Of a stretch of DNA of 64,000 nucleotides, positions 43,326 through 52,168 are shown piece after piece. The notes under the pieces were generated by a model. It saw nothing but the letters and a program-made list of their open reading frames with translations. It made no database searches and had not been told where the DNA came from. The DNA comes from Fundicoccus sp052116145 (GTDB lineage: Bacteria > Bacillota > Bacilli > Lactobacillales > Aerococcaceae). The first letter of the stretch is position 1, and every line of letters begins with the position of its first letter. The stretch is taken from positions 124,001-188,000 of the forward strand of contig NZ_JBQKLQ010000002.1 of the NCBI RefSeq assembly GCF_052116145.1, given 5' to 3'. Position numbers and translations under genes: made by a program.

Positions 43326-44786
43326 TTAATAAAATGAAACGTGGACGTGGTCATAATGGTTGGCAGTCACGCTTCCTCGGTCTTCCATCCATTCCCAGCC
43401 GCCAGTCCATCCACCGTAAATTTGTTGTTCCCAAATCACGTATGAGATGTTGTGAGCGCCCATGTTGTTGATCGCGTAGTTTGCGATTGCGTCACCGATA
43501 TCTGAACCGACCGGCACCATAAAGTCAACGGCAAGGCCGCTTCCGTGGTCACCAGCGTCGCCGGGGCGAATACCATAAGCCGTCACGCCGTACATGTTCA
43601 CGACTTCATCGCGGAAGACAGCGGCGTTGGATGCCAAACCGTTTAGGTCTGGAGCTGGTGCTACAGGTTCCTCAATAATTGGTTCCTCGTATTCAGGTTC
43701 TTCGTATGCAGGTTCTTCGTATGCAGGATCTTCCGGGATGATTTCCTCTGGATCTTCTTCCGTTGGAAGTTCTTCCTCTGGCACTTCTTCAGCTGGTAAG
43801 TCTTCCGTTGGAAGTTCTTCCTCTGCCACTTCTTCAACTGGTAAGTCTTCCATTGGAAGTTCTGCTTCTGGCACTTCTTCAACCGGTAAGTTTTCTGTTG
43901 GAAGTTCTTCCTCTGGTGCTTCTTCAACTGGTAACTCTTCCGTTGGAAGTTCTTCCTCTGCCACTTCTTCAGCTGGTAAGTCTTCTGTTGGAAGTTCTTC
44001 CTCTGGTGCTTCTTCAACTGGTAAGTCTTCCGTTGGAAGTTCTTCTTCTGGCACTTCTTCAACCGGTAAGTTTTCTGTTGGAAGTTCTTCCTCTGGCGCT
44101 TCTTCAACAGGTAAGTCTTCTGCTGGAAGTTCCTCTACAGGCACTTCTTCAACTGGCAAGTTTTCTGTTGGAAGCTCTGTTTCTGGTGTTTCTTCAACTG
44201 GCAAGTTTTCTGTTGGAAGCTCTATTTCTGGTGTTGGTGCGCCAAGTTCTGCTTCTGGTGAATCTGCAATCGGATCGTTATTCCCAGATTCAGCCGGAAC
44301 GTCTATTAGTTCTTCTTTCACTTGCTCTTCTTCTACAACTGGCTCTAAGGCAACTGGCGTATTCGCCACTACTTCCACTGCTACCGCTTCTTCGATGGTT
44401 TCAATTGGCGATAAGTTTACAGGGATATTGACCGCAATGCTTTCTGCATCGGGGGCCTCAACTGTTAAACTATTCGCTTGATTATTATCATCAAATTGCG
44501 CAGTCAATACTGTTTCAGGGAAAATTAAATCGACGTTATCTATATTATTTATACTTGCTAAATATCTGACATCAATATTCATTGCTTCCGAAATAACACC
44601 TAATGTATCTCCATATTGAACACTATAGGATACAGCATTATCTTCCGTAACAACCACATCTGCCATTACTTCATGCAACTGACGCGCTTGCCAAGTCTCA
44701 GCTGTAACCACTGCCGGCATTGCTACCGCGTGACCAGCCAAAGCAAGCACTGAACAACCTAGCCATAATTTCTTTTTATAATTCAT
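43326..44786 (-). CDS. LysM cell-wall protein with Glu/Pro repeats and LAS-type peptidase-like domain
   Basis: This is a 486-residue protein. A signal peptide (to about residue 30, ending VTAE) is followed by a LysM domain (SYSVQYGDTLGVISEAMN, about 53-97), about a dozen copies of a 15-residue acidic repeat (EELPTEDLPVEEAPE type, about 200-360) and a C-terminal domain of about 115 residues. DHGSGLAVDF (H, six residues, D) and YDHVHVSFY give the metal-ligand pattern of LAS peptidases such as D-Ala-D-Ala carboxypeptidases and the related VldE/ARB_07466-like family. It probably acts on or binds peptidoglycan outside the cell. The start has GAGAGAGG upstream. Confidence 0.85.
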   Translation of the reverse strand: MNYKKKLWLGCSVLALAGHAVAMPAVVTAETWQARQLHEVMADVVVTEDNAVSYSVQYGDTLGVISEAMNIDVRYLASINNIDNVDLIFPETVLTAQFDDNNQANSLTVEAPDAESIAVNIPVNLSPIETIEEAVAVEVVANTPVALEPVVEEEQVKEELIDVPAESGNNDPIADSPEAELGAPTPEIELPTENLPVEETPETELPTENLPVEEVPVEELPAEDLPVEEAPEEELPTENLPVEEVPEEELPTEDLPVEEAPEEELPTEDLPAEEVAEEELPTEELPVEEAPEEELPTENLPVEEVPEAELPMEDLPVEEVAEEELPTEDLPAEEVPEEELPTEEDPEEIIPEDPAYEEPAYEEPEYEEPIIEEPVAPAPDLNGLASNAAVFRDEVVNMYGVTAYGIRPGDAGDHGSGLAVDFMVPVGSDIGDAIANYAINNMGAHNISYVIWEQQIYGGWTGGWEWMEDRGSVTANHYDHVHVSFY

Positions 44787-45375
44787 TCAATGTTACCTCT
44801 CTCAATTGGTTTTCTGACAATGCCTACATTAGCACGTCAATCAGAATAAGCCAATAGCCTGACAGCTAACTTAAAGAAAATGAATTTCTCCTGTAACAAT
44901 TCTTTCACACATGTCTCTTGTCGTAATAATTGTCATAGAATATGACTGAAAATTTCTAGTCACTAAGAGACTTGCCCATAAACACTCGAAGGCCTTGCAA
45001 GTTTCATGCTGGTACATTATTAAATTGAAACGTAAGGTTTCACTCAACTGATAGCTAGTTCAATACATCCGTTGCAACATACAGTATGTACTTATCTTTT
45101 CAACCGCTACTGTGCCAGCCAAAAACCGTGCTTGAATAAATGATAATGCTGTCGTTCCCTTCGAGCCGTGACAATTATATAAAAGGGCAGGTGTCAAATC
45201 GTGTTGACTTTGTCAGCATACTGCATGGAAGAAAGGAGCTGATTGTATCGTGCGCCGTTCTTATATAGTGCAGCTCGATCTAACGCAATTAAGCTGAATT
45301 TTCGTAGATGCAGAAGCGACTTTGACTGTCGCAATTCCCACGACCGAACTAACTCACTTCATCACCAGTAAATAG
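44787..45375. other. Gap upstream of the LysM/peptidase gene
   Basis: No gene was supported. GTC-type hairpin sequence with GACACCTGCC (minus strand, near 45194-45215) loosely resembles the recurrent element. GAAAGGAG at 45232 precedes only a very short frame. Confidence 0.35.
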
Positions 45376-45450
45376 ATAGCCTTAACCCCGTACTCCTAAT
45401 GAGGCGGGATTTTAGGTTTAATCGTTAGGAGTACGGGGAATTTAGGCTAT
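45376..45450. repeat. 75-bp near-perfect inverted repeat
   Basis: The left arm, ATAGCCT...CCCCGTACTCCTAA (45376-45399), matches the reverse complement of the right arm (45425-45450) apart from a 2- to 3-base gap. The loop is 25 bases. No second copy was noticed in the window. It could be a small non-autonomous mobile element or a strong terminator. Confidence 0.7.
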
Positions 45451-45500
45451 AGGATAATATGAAGCCAGAATCATTCAATCGATTATATATATTTTCCCCC

Positions 45501-45524
45501 AAAAAAAAGAGGCCCAATTGGGCC
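45501..45524 (-). terminator. Strong minus-strand terminator not next to a gene
   Basis: GGCCCAATTGGGCC (45511-45524) is a perfect palindrome, followed on the minus strand by TCTTTTTTTT. The sucrose operon already has its own terminator at 46019-46049, so this one ends some other transcript. Confidence 0.75.
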
Positions 45525-45935
45525 CCCTTCTAACTTAGTGTGTGATTTCCTTTCGAAAATTATCTTCAGAATAAATGAATCGTTTCAAGACTCATTTTTC
45601 TATTTTTTGGTAATTCGACTTCTCTTCTACTTATTAATGATAGAAATCACAGCACTATTTTGTGTATGCTTCATTCTCCGTCTGTACTGCAAATTTATTG
45701 ATACTTACAACACGCCACTTAAAACAACTTTCTGCCCTAAATGTATCCCAGTCTTCGCTGTGCCTTTACACAGTTACCTCTGTTTGACTTTTTTCTTACT
45801 AAAATCTACGGAGCGAACATCATACACTTGAACCACAAAGATGGTTCTGTCGTAAAGAGTGAAACGCCATTCTTTTGACAGTGCATCTCTCTCTTAACTT
45901 ATCTATAGCTTATCAAGAAAGCGCTTACTTGTCAA
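45525..45935 (-). ncRNA. Candidate untranslated minus-strand transcript
   Basis: The strong terminator at 45501-45524 is preceded, about 400 bases upstream, by TTGACA (45935-45930) and TAAGCT (45912-45907) 17 bases apart. AAGCGCTTTC, a cre-like core, lies in the spacer. Only very short frames without good ribosome sites exist between them. The layout suggests a CcpA-controlled RNA or a dead gene; no known RNA family was recognised. Confidence 0.35.
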
Positions 45936-46018
45936 GCGTTATTCCTGTTTTTTTCGAAATTAATTATTTCTTTAATTAAGATTACCTAAACGTTCAATGC
46001 ACAACAGTCTTTAGCTAG

Positions 46019-46049
46019 AAAAAAAAGAACCCTATTTTACATAGGATTC
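46019..46049 (-). terminator. Terminator of the sucrose operon
   Basis: GAATCCTAT pairs with ATAGGGTTC (one mismatch), followed by TTTTTTTTC on the minus strand. Confidence 0.85.
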
Positions 46050-46093
46050 CGCTTTCTTATTAGTATTTTGGTAGTGGATAGTGGCTTTGGTGA

Positions 46094-47548
46094 CTAAATT
46101 TTTAAGTCCCAATAACTGATTTGGCCTTGAGCGTCGCCGGTGACGTGAATCATCTGCTGATCTGGGCTTGGATAAACACGACTTGTCATGACGAATTCCC
46201 CATCGTTGACGAAAATTTCCAACGACGATGTATCCGAAAAGATTTGCAGTTGCGATAAATCAGTTAATGGAATCATCCGTTTGCGTCGTCCGAAGCCACT
46301 CTCACCGTGTTTTAAAGTTAGTAGGCCATCTTGATAACTCAATTTACTATCTTGGCGCAACGTCAATTCAAAAGAGTGAGGCGTTTCGTCAAACTCCACC
46401 AACAATTCGTAAATTTCGCCTTTTAAGGTCGACTCCTCTATTTCACACAAGCGGTGGGTTTGCGTATGCTGTCTCAAGCTCTGATACTCAGGTAAAGGAC
46501 GTTGTTTCAAACGCCCATTTTCCAAGGTCAACTGGCGTGGTAAAGCCATCGCATGTTGCCAGCCTCTGGCAACCGTAGGGTTACCGTACTCAGGTTCTAT
46601 ATCACCAATGCCCATCCATGCCCATAAGATACGGCGGCCACTTTCGTCTTCAAACGTTTGGGGCGCATAGAAATCGAAGCCGTGATCCAGTTCAACAAAA
46701 TCCGTTTCTGGTTCAAAGGCATATTCATCCCAATTGATGGCACCGGTCAAATAGCCGACCGTATGTGGGTTGTGATAGTTATAAGTGGTGGGTAACAGAC
46801 CTTGGGGCGAGAATAACACTACCTGACTATCATCCAACTCGAAATAATCAGGACATTCCCACATGAAACCTTGTTCTTCATTACCGGCTAGAAAGACCCC
46901 TTGGTATGACCAGTCATATAAATCATCTGAACGATATAAAAGAATACGTCCTAAGTTATCACGTGTGCGTGCACCGAGAATCATATAATAGACTCCTTCA
47001 TGCTCAAAGACTTTAGGGTCACGAATATGATCGGTGTAACCTGCAGGATAGTCAGCATGGGCAATCACCACCTCGCGTGATTCCACTGTGAAGCCGTCAG
47101 CCGAGACAACATGGATCGTATTTTGTTCGCGTCCGCTGTAAGTGTAGTCGTGGTCGCCCTCGTGTTTAACATTGCCCGTGTAAAAGAAGTGAATCTTGTC
47201 ATCGTGGACAAAGGCGCTCCCAGAATAGACACCGTCTTCGTCGAAGAGCTGGTCAGGTGACAGAAAAATATCCTCTTCTTTAAAATGCACCATATCCTGG
47301 GACGTCTTATGGCCCCAATGCGTCGCGCCTCCATTGGGCGTTTCAGGCACATACTGGTGATACAAATGATAAGTCCCTTTAAATTGGACGGCACCATTCG
47401 GATCATTCAACCAACCTGTCGCCGGCATTTGATGGTAAGTCAAACGCCAAGGATCGGCGGCAATTTTTTCCATTAAAGCTGCTTGAAGTTCTGGCAAGGA
47501 CTGCCAATAAGCTTGCATATCTTTCTTCATCTTCACATTCTTAGTCAT
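46094..47548 (-). CDS. sacA: Sucrose-6-phosphate hydrolase, family GH32
   Basis: The 484-residue protein has the GH32 five-blade propeller motifs: WLNDPNG (nucleophile Asp), GVYSGSAF, FYTGN, IRDPKVF (transition-state Asp) and WECPDYF (acid/base Glu), then a C-terminal beta sandwich. It splits sucrose-6-phosphate made by the PTS next to it into glucose-6-phosphate and fructose. ATG at 47548 follows AAGGAG by about 12 bases; the frame is open further upstream. It is downstream of scrA in the same operon. Confidence 0.95.
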   Translation of the reverse strand: MTKNVKMKKDMQAYWQSLPELQAALMEKIAADPWRLTYHQMPATGWLNDPNGAVQFKGTYHLYHQYVPETPNGGATHWGHKTSQDMVHFKEEDIFLSPDQLFDEDGVYSGSAFVHDDKIHFFYTGNVKHEGDHDYTYSGREQNTIHVVSADGFTVESREVVIAHADYPAGYTDHIRDPKVFEHEGVYYMILGARTRDNLGRILLYRSDDLYDWSYQGVFLAGNEEQGFMWECPDYFELDDSQVVLFSPQGLLPTTYNYHNPHTVGYLTGAINWDEYAFEPETDFVELDHGFDFYAPQTFEDESGRRILWAWMGIGDIEPEYGNPTVARGWQHAMALPRQLTLENGRLKQRPLPEYQSLRQHTQTHRLCEIEESTLKGEIYELLVEFDETPHSFELTLRQDSKLSYQDGLLTLKHGESGFGRRKRMIPLTDLSQLQIFSDTSSLEIFVNDGEFVMTSRVYPSPDQQMIHVTGDAQGQISYWDLKI

Positions 47549-47598
47549 ACTCTTTATCTGCTCCTTTTTTATCGCTGCTATTTCACCTATCAAACCGT

Positions 47599-48969
47599 CT
47601 AAATTTCAGAACGAATTTGCTTAGCTTGAAGGCGAACGCATAAGAAACCAACACCGAAAGCTACTAAAATGACGGCAATATATTGTAATAACGCTGCTAC
47701 ACTTCCAGTATACAATAGTAAACCTGGAATGAAAGTGATGCCCATGCCGGTCGCTTTTAAGCCGAAGAGGTAAGTTAAGAAGCCACCTGCGGCTCCTCCC
47801 ACAATTCCTGCCGCAAAAATTCTTAGCGAACGTAAGTTAACACCGAATAATAAAGGTTCTGTGATTCCGAATAAAGTCGGTACGGCCGCACTGATCATAT
47901 TTGAACGCTTCAATTGGTCGCGCATTAAGAAAGCTGTTCCAATAGCCGCTCCGAATTGGCCTGCCATACTGGCGGTTCCCAGTGGTTGAAGCACATTATA
48001 ACCCGTGTCACTCAATAAGCTAATTTCGATTAAACTCAAGGAATGGTGTAAGCCGGTTACCACGATTAATTGTTGGAAACCAGCATATAGAATATAGCCA
48101 ATCCCTAATGGTGCATTAATCAAACCAACAATACTGTTGATTACCGCATTTTCAGCTATTTGAATAATAGGACCTAATAAGAATAAGACAATAGAAATTG
48201 AAATAGTGATCGTTAGGAATGGTGTCACAATTAAGTCGACCACTTGAGGCACCCAAGTACGTAACCAGGTTTCCAACTTGCTGACTAACCAACCGGCGAT
48301 AATCGCTGGGAAAATCGAGCCTTGGTAGCCATAAACATCAATTCCGAAAATCGATAATGGATCGGCCGTCTCACCGCGCACCGCATAGGCATTTGGTAAT
48401 TGAGGCGCCACCATCATTAAACCAACTACTATCCCGATTAAAGGATTCCCACCGAATTTACGTGTGGCACTATAAGCAATCAGAACGGGTAAGAAACCAA
48501 AGGCCGTATCCGTCAACATCGCAAACAAAGCCGTTACATCGTCTGTCATGGTCATACCTAACTCCACCAATAAGCCACGGATTCCCATTAACAAACCGGT
48601 CGTGACTAAGGCTGGAATTAGAGGCACTAAGATGTCTGCTAGAATACGCACAAATTTTTGAACGGGATTCAAATTCGCGTAGACATCTTCTTTCATACTG
48701 GCATCATTTGTGGTTCCTTCACCTAAATACTCGCGTAACTCTGCAGTGACTTCATTGACTTTGCCTGTTCCAAAAATAAATTGGTGTTGCCCTGTTGAAA
48801 AGAAATACCCTTTACTTTCTGGAATGGCATCTGCTTTTGCTTTATCTACTTTGCTGTCGTCTTTAAGAATCATCCGTAAACGTGTGGCACAATGTTCAAA
48901 GTTTTTAATATTCTCTTTGCCGCCTATAACATCCAATAATTGCTCAATTGACTGATCGTATTTACCCAT
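47599..48969 (-). CDS. scrA: Sucrose PTS enzyme IIBC
   Basis: The 456-residue protein has a glucose-family IIB domain (IEQLLDVIGGKENIKNFEHCATRLRMILKD, phospho-Cys at C) and a IIC domain with about ten membrane helices (GITEPLLFGVNLR is the sugar-binding motif). There is no IIA domain, so it would take phosphate from a glucose-type IIA elsewhere, as ScrA often does. ATG at 48969 follows GGAGG by 8 bases. The neighbours sacA and scrR support sucrose. Confidence 0.92.
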   Translation of the reverse strand: MGKYDQSIEQLLDVIGGKENIKNFEHCATRLRMILKDDSKVDKAKADAIPESKGYFFSTGQHQFIFGTGKVNEVTAELREYLGEGTTNDASMKEDVYANLNPVQKFVRILADILVPLIPALVTTGLLMGIRGLLVELGMTMTDDVTALFAMLTDTAFGFLPVLIAYSATRKFGGNPLIGIVVGLMMVAPQLPNAYAVRGETADPLSIFGIDVYGYQGSIFPAIIAGWLVSKLETWLRTWVPQVVDLIVTPFLTITISISIVLFLLGPIIQIAENAVINSIVGLINAPLGIGYILYAGFQQLIVVTGLHHSLSLIEISLLSDTGYNVLQPLGTASMAGQFGAAIGTAFLMRDQLKRSNMISAAVPTLFGITEPLLFGVNLRSLRIFAAGIVGGAAGGFLTYLFGLKATGMGITFIPGLLLYTGSVAALLQYIAVILVAFGVGFLCVRLQAKQIRSEI

Positions 48970-49046
48970 TTTTACAGCCTCCATAATTAGAATTAAACCG
49001 CTCGGAAGGAACCGGTTCCACAATAGTGTAAAACAAACGCACGCAC

Positions 49047-49064
49047 TTTGCAAGCGTTTTACTG
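49047..49064 (-). promoter_or_regulatory. ScrR- or CcpA-type operator before scrA
   Basis: The minus strand reads AGTAAAACGCTTGCAAAG, with the pseudo-palindrome AAACGCTTG common to LacI-family and cre operators. It lies between scrR and scrA. Confidence 0.55.
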
Positions 49065-49126
49065 AAATTTATTTAATTTAAAGATTCTACCTGATTTTAC
49101 TAAGTGTAAATCCAGTTTAGCTCTGT

Positions 49127-50107
49127 TTAATCCAGTTGACGCGTCGATGGTTTAACATGTAACTCGTTCCCCATCGTCTGCAGTAACGGAATTGAGCCGG
49201 TCACAATAAGTTTTTTCAATAATTCCAAAGCCTTTTTCCCTAGTTCATAAAACGGATAATCGACCGTCGTAATTCGCGGGTAAGCATAATCGGACTCGCT
49301 ATAGCCACCAAAACCGGACAATGAAAAGTCTTCTGGAATCTTTAGCTTTAAATCTTGAGCGGCATTGGCAATCCCAATCGCAATCTGATCGGTGGCCGCA
49401 GCAATATAGGTCGCCTTGACATCAGGCAAATACGTCAGCGCCTGTTCGTAAGCTAGTTTGCGAGAAAAGTCGGTTTCAAGCAAAGACACAGTAGCGCCAG
49501 CTTGATGGACTGTCTCTACAAACCCATCACGCCTTAAAACACCGACCGCATTATCATCCTCGGTCACGCCGACATACAACAAATCACGGTGGCCCAACGA
49601 CAAAGCATGTTCGGCAATTTTGACGCCGGCTTGATAATCTTGATGTACCAGACATGGCACGCCTTCAATCTGTTGCCCAATCACCAGAATCGGCACCTTC
49701 AACTGCTTGATTTGTTGAACCAACGTCTCATCAAACAAACTGGCAATCCAAATAATGCCGCTGACTTTTTGCCGTTCCAACAGCGCTAAATTCTCTTTTT
49801 CTCGCTGACTATCTAAATTCGAATTCGTCAAAACCAGCTGATAGCCCTGCTCATAGGCCAACTCATCGATACCACGCAACACCTGATTGGTTGAAGGTGA
49901 ATCGAAACGCGGCAGAATCACCCCAATCATATTCGACCGCTGGGCCTTCAAACTTTGCGCAAATTGATTGGGCACATAGCCCGTCTCATCGATAATCTTC
50001 TGAATCTTTTCGCGCGTCTCATCGCTGACCGGCCCGTTATTCAAGAAGCGCGACACCGTGCTCTTGGCGACCCCAGCCCGCTTAGCAATCTCATTTAAAG
50101 TAACCAC
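49127..50107 (-). CDS. scrR: Sucrose operon repressor, LacI family
   Basis: The 326-residue protein has the LacI helix-turn-helix (TLNEIAKRAGVAKSTVSRFLNNGPVSDETREKI), followed by the hinge (YVPNQFAQSLKAQRSNMIGVILPRFDSP) and a sugar-binding core (GFVETVHQAGA, AATDQIAIGIANA, GYSESDYAYPRITTVDYPFYELG). GTG is the start, after GGGGGAG. Its place before scrA and sacA points to sucrose regulation. Confidence 0.93.
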   Translation of the reverse strand: MVTLNEIAKRAGVAKSTVSRFLNNGPVSDETREKIQKIIDETGYVPNQFAQSLKAQRSNMIGVILPRFDSPSTNQVLRGIDELAYEQGYQLVLTNSNLDSQREKENLALLERQKVSGIIWIASLFDETLVQQIKQLKVPILVIGQQIEGVPCLVHQDYQAGVKIAEHALSLGHRDLLYVGVTEDDNAVGVLRRDGFVETVHQAGATVSLLETDFSRKLAYEQALTYLPDVKATYIAAATDQIAIGIANAAQDLKLKIPEDFSLSGFGGYSESDYAYPRITTVDYPFYELGKKALELLKKLIVTGSIPLLQTMGNELHVKPSTRQLD

Positions 50108-50174
50108 TTGACTCCCCCTCTCTTTCCTTTTATTCTACCACATTCTATCATACAAACGACTGGTAGAAATTTGT

Positions 50175-50675
50175 CTATTCAGTTTTATCGAGGCTCAGAC
50201 CCCGACGAATCAACTGAGTCCACTGAGCCATCCGTTGGGCTTCACGCCCATTGTTCAAGCCACTTGTCGACAAAGCGCTGGCCACCTCATAACCGTTGAA
50301 AACCGCGTGCTTCTGCGTTTCCTTGTAAGCCGTTTGCCCATTTGCAATGACTAATTTGATATCAGCTACCTTTAACACCCGATCGAAATCATTCAACACC
50401 TGCTGGGAAATCGTGTGATCATAACTACCCTCACGCTCCACTTGCGCATACACATCCCACAATCCAATCCCATGCGCCTTTAAAACAGCCAAACGCAGGG
50501 CATAATCCACCGGATCCTCGACCCTTAAAGCCGCAAACACCACCCGCCAAAAAGCATTACCCGGATTGCCATAATACTGCTGCTTCTTCAAGGACGGCAC
50601 CCCAGGATGACTCCCCAGAATCAACAAACGCGCCCCCTCATCAAACACCGGCTCAAAACCCTGCGACCACTCCAT
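50175..50675 (-). CDS. DNA-deoxyinosine/uracil glycosylase (UDG family 6-like)
   Basis: The 166-residue protein has the glycosylase fold: LLILGSHPGVPSLKKQQYYG at the start, PGNAFWRVVFAAL, IGLWDVYAQVEREGS and ALSTSGLNNGR near the end. The GSHPG...QQYYG..GNAFW run is typical of UDG-superfamily hypoxanthine/uracil-DNA glycosylases. These remove deaminated bases from DNA. ATG at 50675 lies 9 bases after GAGGAG. Confidence 0.85.
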   Translation of the reverse strand: MEWSQGFEPVFDEGARLLILGSHPGVPSLKKQQYYGNPGNAFWRVVFAALRVEDPVDYALRLAVLKAHGIGLWDVYAQVEREGSYDHTISQQVLNDFDRVLKVADIKLVIANGQTAYKETQKHAVFNGYEVASALSTSGLNNGREAQRMAQWTQLIRRGLSLDKTE

Positions 50676-50850
50676 CCCCCTCAACTCCTCATCATTATTT
50701 CTCTATCATAACCGCCAATCGGCAGGATTTCCACTTTTAGAAAATAAGACCACTCTTTGCTAGCACAAAAATTTTTCTCGCTGCGTCTATCAGCCTTTTA
50801 TAAAATTGAATAGTCATCCGAACGCGTGTGCTACAAAGCTCGAAATCCAC

Positions 50851-50879
50851 TTGACAAGTCAGTAAAAGCCCAGTATACT
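50851..50879 (+). promoter_or_regulatory. Promoter of the T-box-metQ transcript
   Basis: A perfect TTGACA (50851-50856), a 17-base spacer and TATACT (50874-50879). Confidence 0.85.
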
Positions 50880-50914
50880 CTCATTAATATCTAATCTAAA
50901 ATTCATTTTAGTGA

Positions 50915-51174
50915 GAAAACAATGACGAGTGAGTAACCTGATAAAACTGCCAAGAGAGCCCGCAATGCTGTGAACGGGTCAGTTTAGTTAGGTGAACATG
51001 AGCTCCGAGTTATCAACTAGTTCACGCTGCTTGATCGGTCGCAACCGTTACTTTGCACGTTTCATTAGAAACGATAGAGGTGGCTTCCGTAAGGAGACTA
51101 CGAACTAGGGTGGTAACACGGATCAGTCCGTCCCTATGCTGTACAAACGTATGGCATTGGGGCGGACTTTTTTT
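50915..51174 (+). promoter_or_regulatory. T-box riboswitch, probably methionine-specific
   Basis: The T-box sequence AGGGTGGTAACACGG (51107-51121) is followed by a terminator: AGTCCGTCCC (51125-51134) with GGGGCGGACT (51159-51168) and TTTTTT. Upstream AGAGAGCCCGC and GCTGTGAACGGG fit the stem I AG bulge and distal loop. GGTGAACATGAGC (about 50991-51003) fits the specifier loop, with ATG as the specifier codon, so uncharged tRNA-Met would allow readthrough into metQ. Confidence 0.9.
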
Positions 51175-51232
51175 GCACTTATAAATGAGAAACAGACAGA
51201 TAAATAACTTATTTGGAACAGGAGATTATTCA

Positions 51233-52063
51233 ATGAAAAGAATTTTTAAAGCTTTGTTACTCGCGGTTTTATTTCTAAGTCCTCAAACAATTTTTGCACA
51301 AGATAAGGTAACCGTTGGTGTTGTAGGCGAAGATTATGAAGCAATTTGGCTCCATGTGGCTGAAAAAGCCAAAGCCGAAGGCATCGAAATTGACGTGGTG
51401 TTACTGACTGACTACAATATTCCTAATATTGCTTTGAGTGATGGGACGCTTGACTTGAATGCCTTTCAACATGATGTGTTTCTCGAGAACTGGAACGCTG
51501 AAAACCAGGGCGATTTGGTAACCATCGGTTATACAGTTGCCGTGCCTACGCGTATTTATTCAGAAAAACACGCGTCACTAGATGATTTACCAGATGGCGC
51601 CAAAATTGCCGTCAACAACGCCCCAACCAGTCTAAGTTATAACTTACAGACACTTGAGCGCGCTGGTTTAATCAAGCTGGATGAAACGGGCGAACTACTA
51701 CCAACACCAGATGATGTGGTCGAAAATCCTAAAAACCTTGAGTTCATCGAAGTCGATGGTGCCAATATTCCCTCCATCGTTCCAGATGTAGACGCGGCCT
51801 TCATCGATAATTCATTTCTAGAAGCGACTGACTTCAAACCTTCTGACGCTATTTATGTGTTTGGTGACACACCAGACACGATTAATATTTCGCGTGTCAA
51901 TAATATTGTGGCCCGTGCCGAGGATGCCGACAACGAACTTTACTTGAAGATTGTTGAGCTCTTCCAACAAGACGATACTGTGGCAGTCATCGAAGAAGTC
52001 ACCAAAGGCGGCAGCATCGCAGCTTGGGACATCGTTGCCGAAGCGCAAGCAGCCCAAGAATAA
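51233..52063 (+). CDS. metQ: MetQ-type methionine-binding protein (orphan)
   Basis: The 276-residue protein belongs to the MetQ/NlpA family: KVTVGVVGEDYEAIW, then LSDGTLDLNAFQHDVFLENWNAEN, GAKIAVNNAPTSLSYNLQTLERAGLIKL and VDAAFIDNSFLEAT. It binds methionine for the MetNI importer. ATG at 51233 follows AGGAG; an in-frame ATG at 51185 has no site. The signal peptide ends in TIFA before QDK and lacks the lipobox Cys normal for MetQ. No metN or metI is adjacent. The Met T-box upstream supports the substrate. Confidence 0.92.
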   Translation: MKRIFKALLLAVLFLSPQTIFAQDKVTVGVVGEDYEAIWLHVAEKAKAEGIEIDVVLLTDYNIPNIALSDGTLDLNAFQHDVFLENWNAENQGDLVTIGYTVAVPTRIYSEKHASLDDLPDGAKIAVNNAPTSLSYNLQTLERAGLIKLDETGELLPTPDDVVENPKNLEFIEVDGANIPSIVPDVDAAFIDNSFLEATDFKPSDAIYVFGDTPDTINISRVNNIVARAEDADNELYLKIVELFQQDDTVAVIEEVTKGGSIAAWDIVAEAQAAQE

Positions 52064-52168
52064 ACGCACCCATGTAAACACTCGCTCGGCCTTCAATTTC
52101 TAAAGGCTTTGGATAGGTCTTTAGACAAACAAGCTGTATAATTGAAGTATCACTTATAGGAGGTTACC

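Noticed and set aside
43594..44481. Long Ser/Gly-rich plus-strand ORFs
   Set aside because: They are the reverse reading of the Glu/Pro repeat in the LysM/peptidase gene.
45538..45831. 97-codon plus-strand ORF with hydrophobic stretches
   Set aside because: No ribosome site or family match, AT-rich composition, and it is antisense to the candidate transcript ending at 45501.
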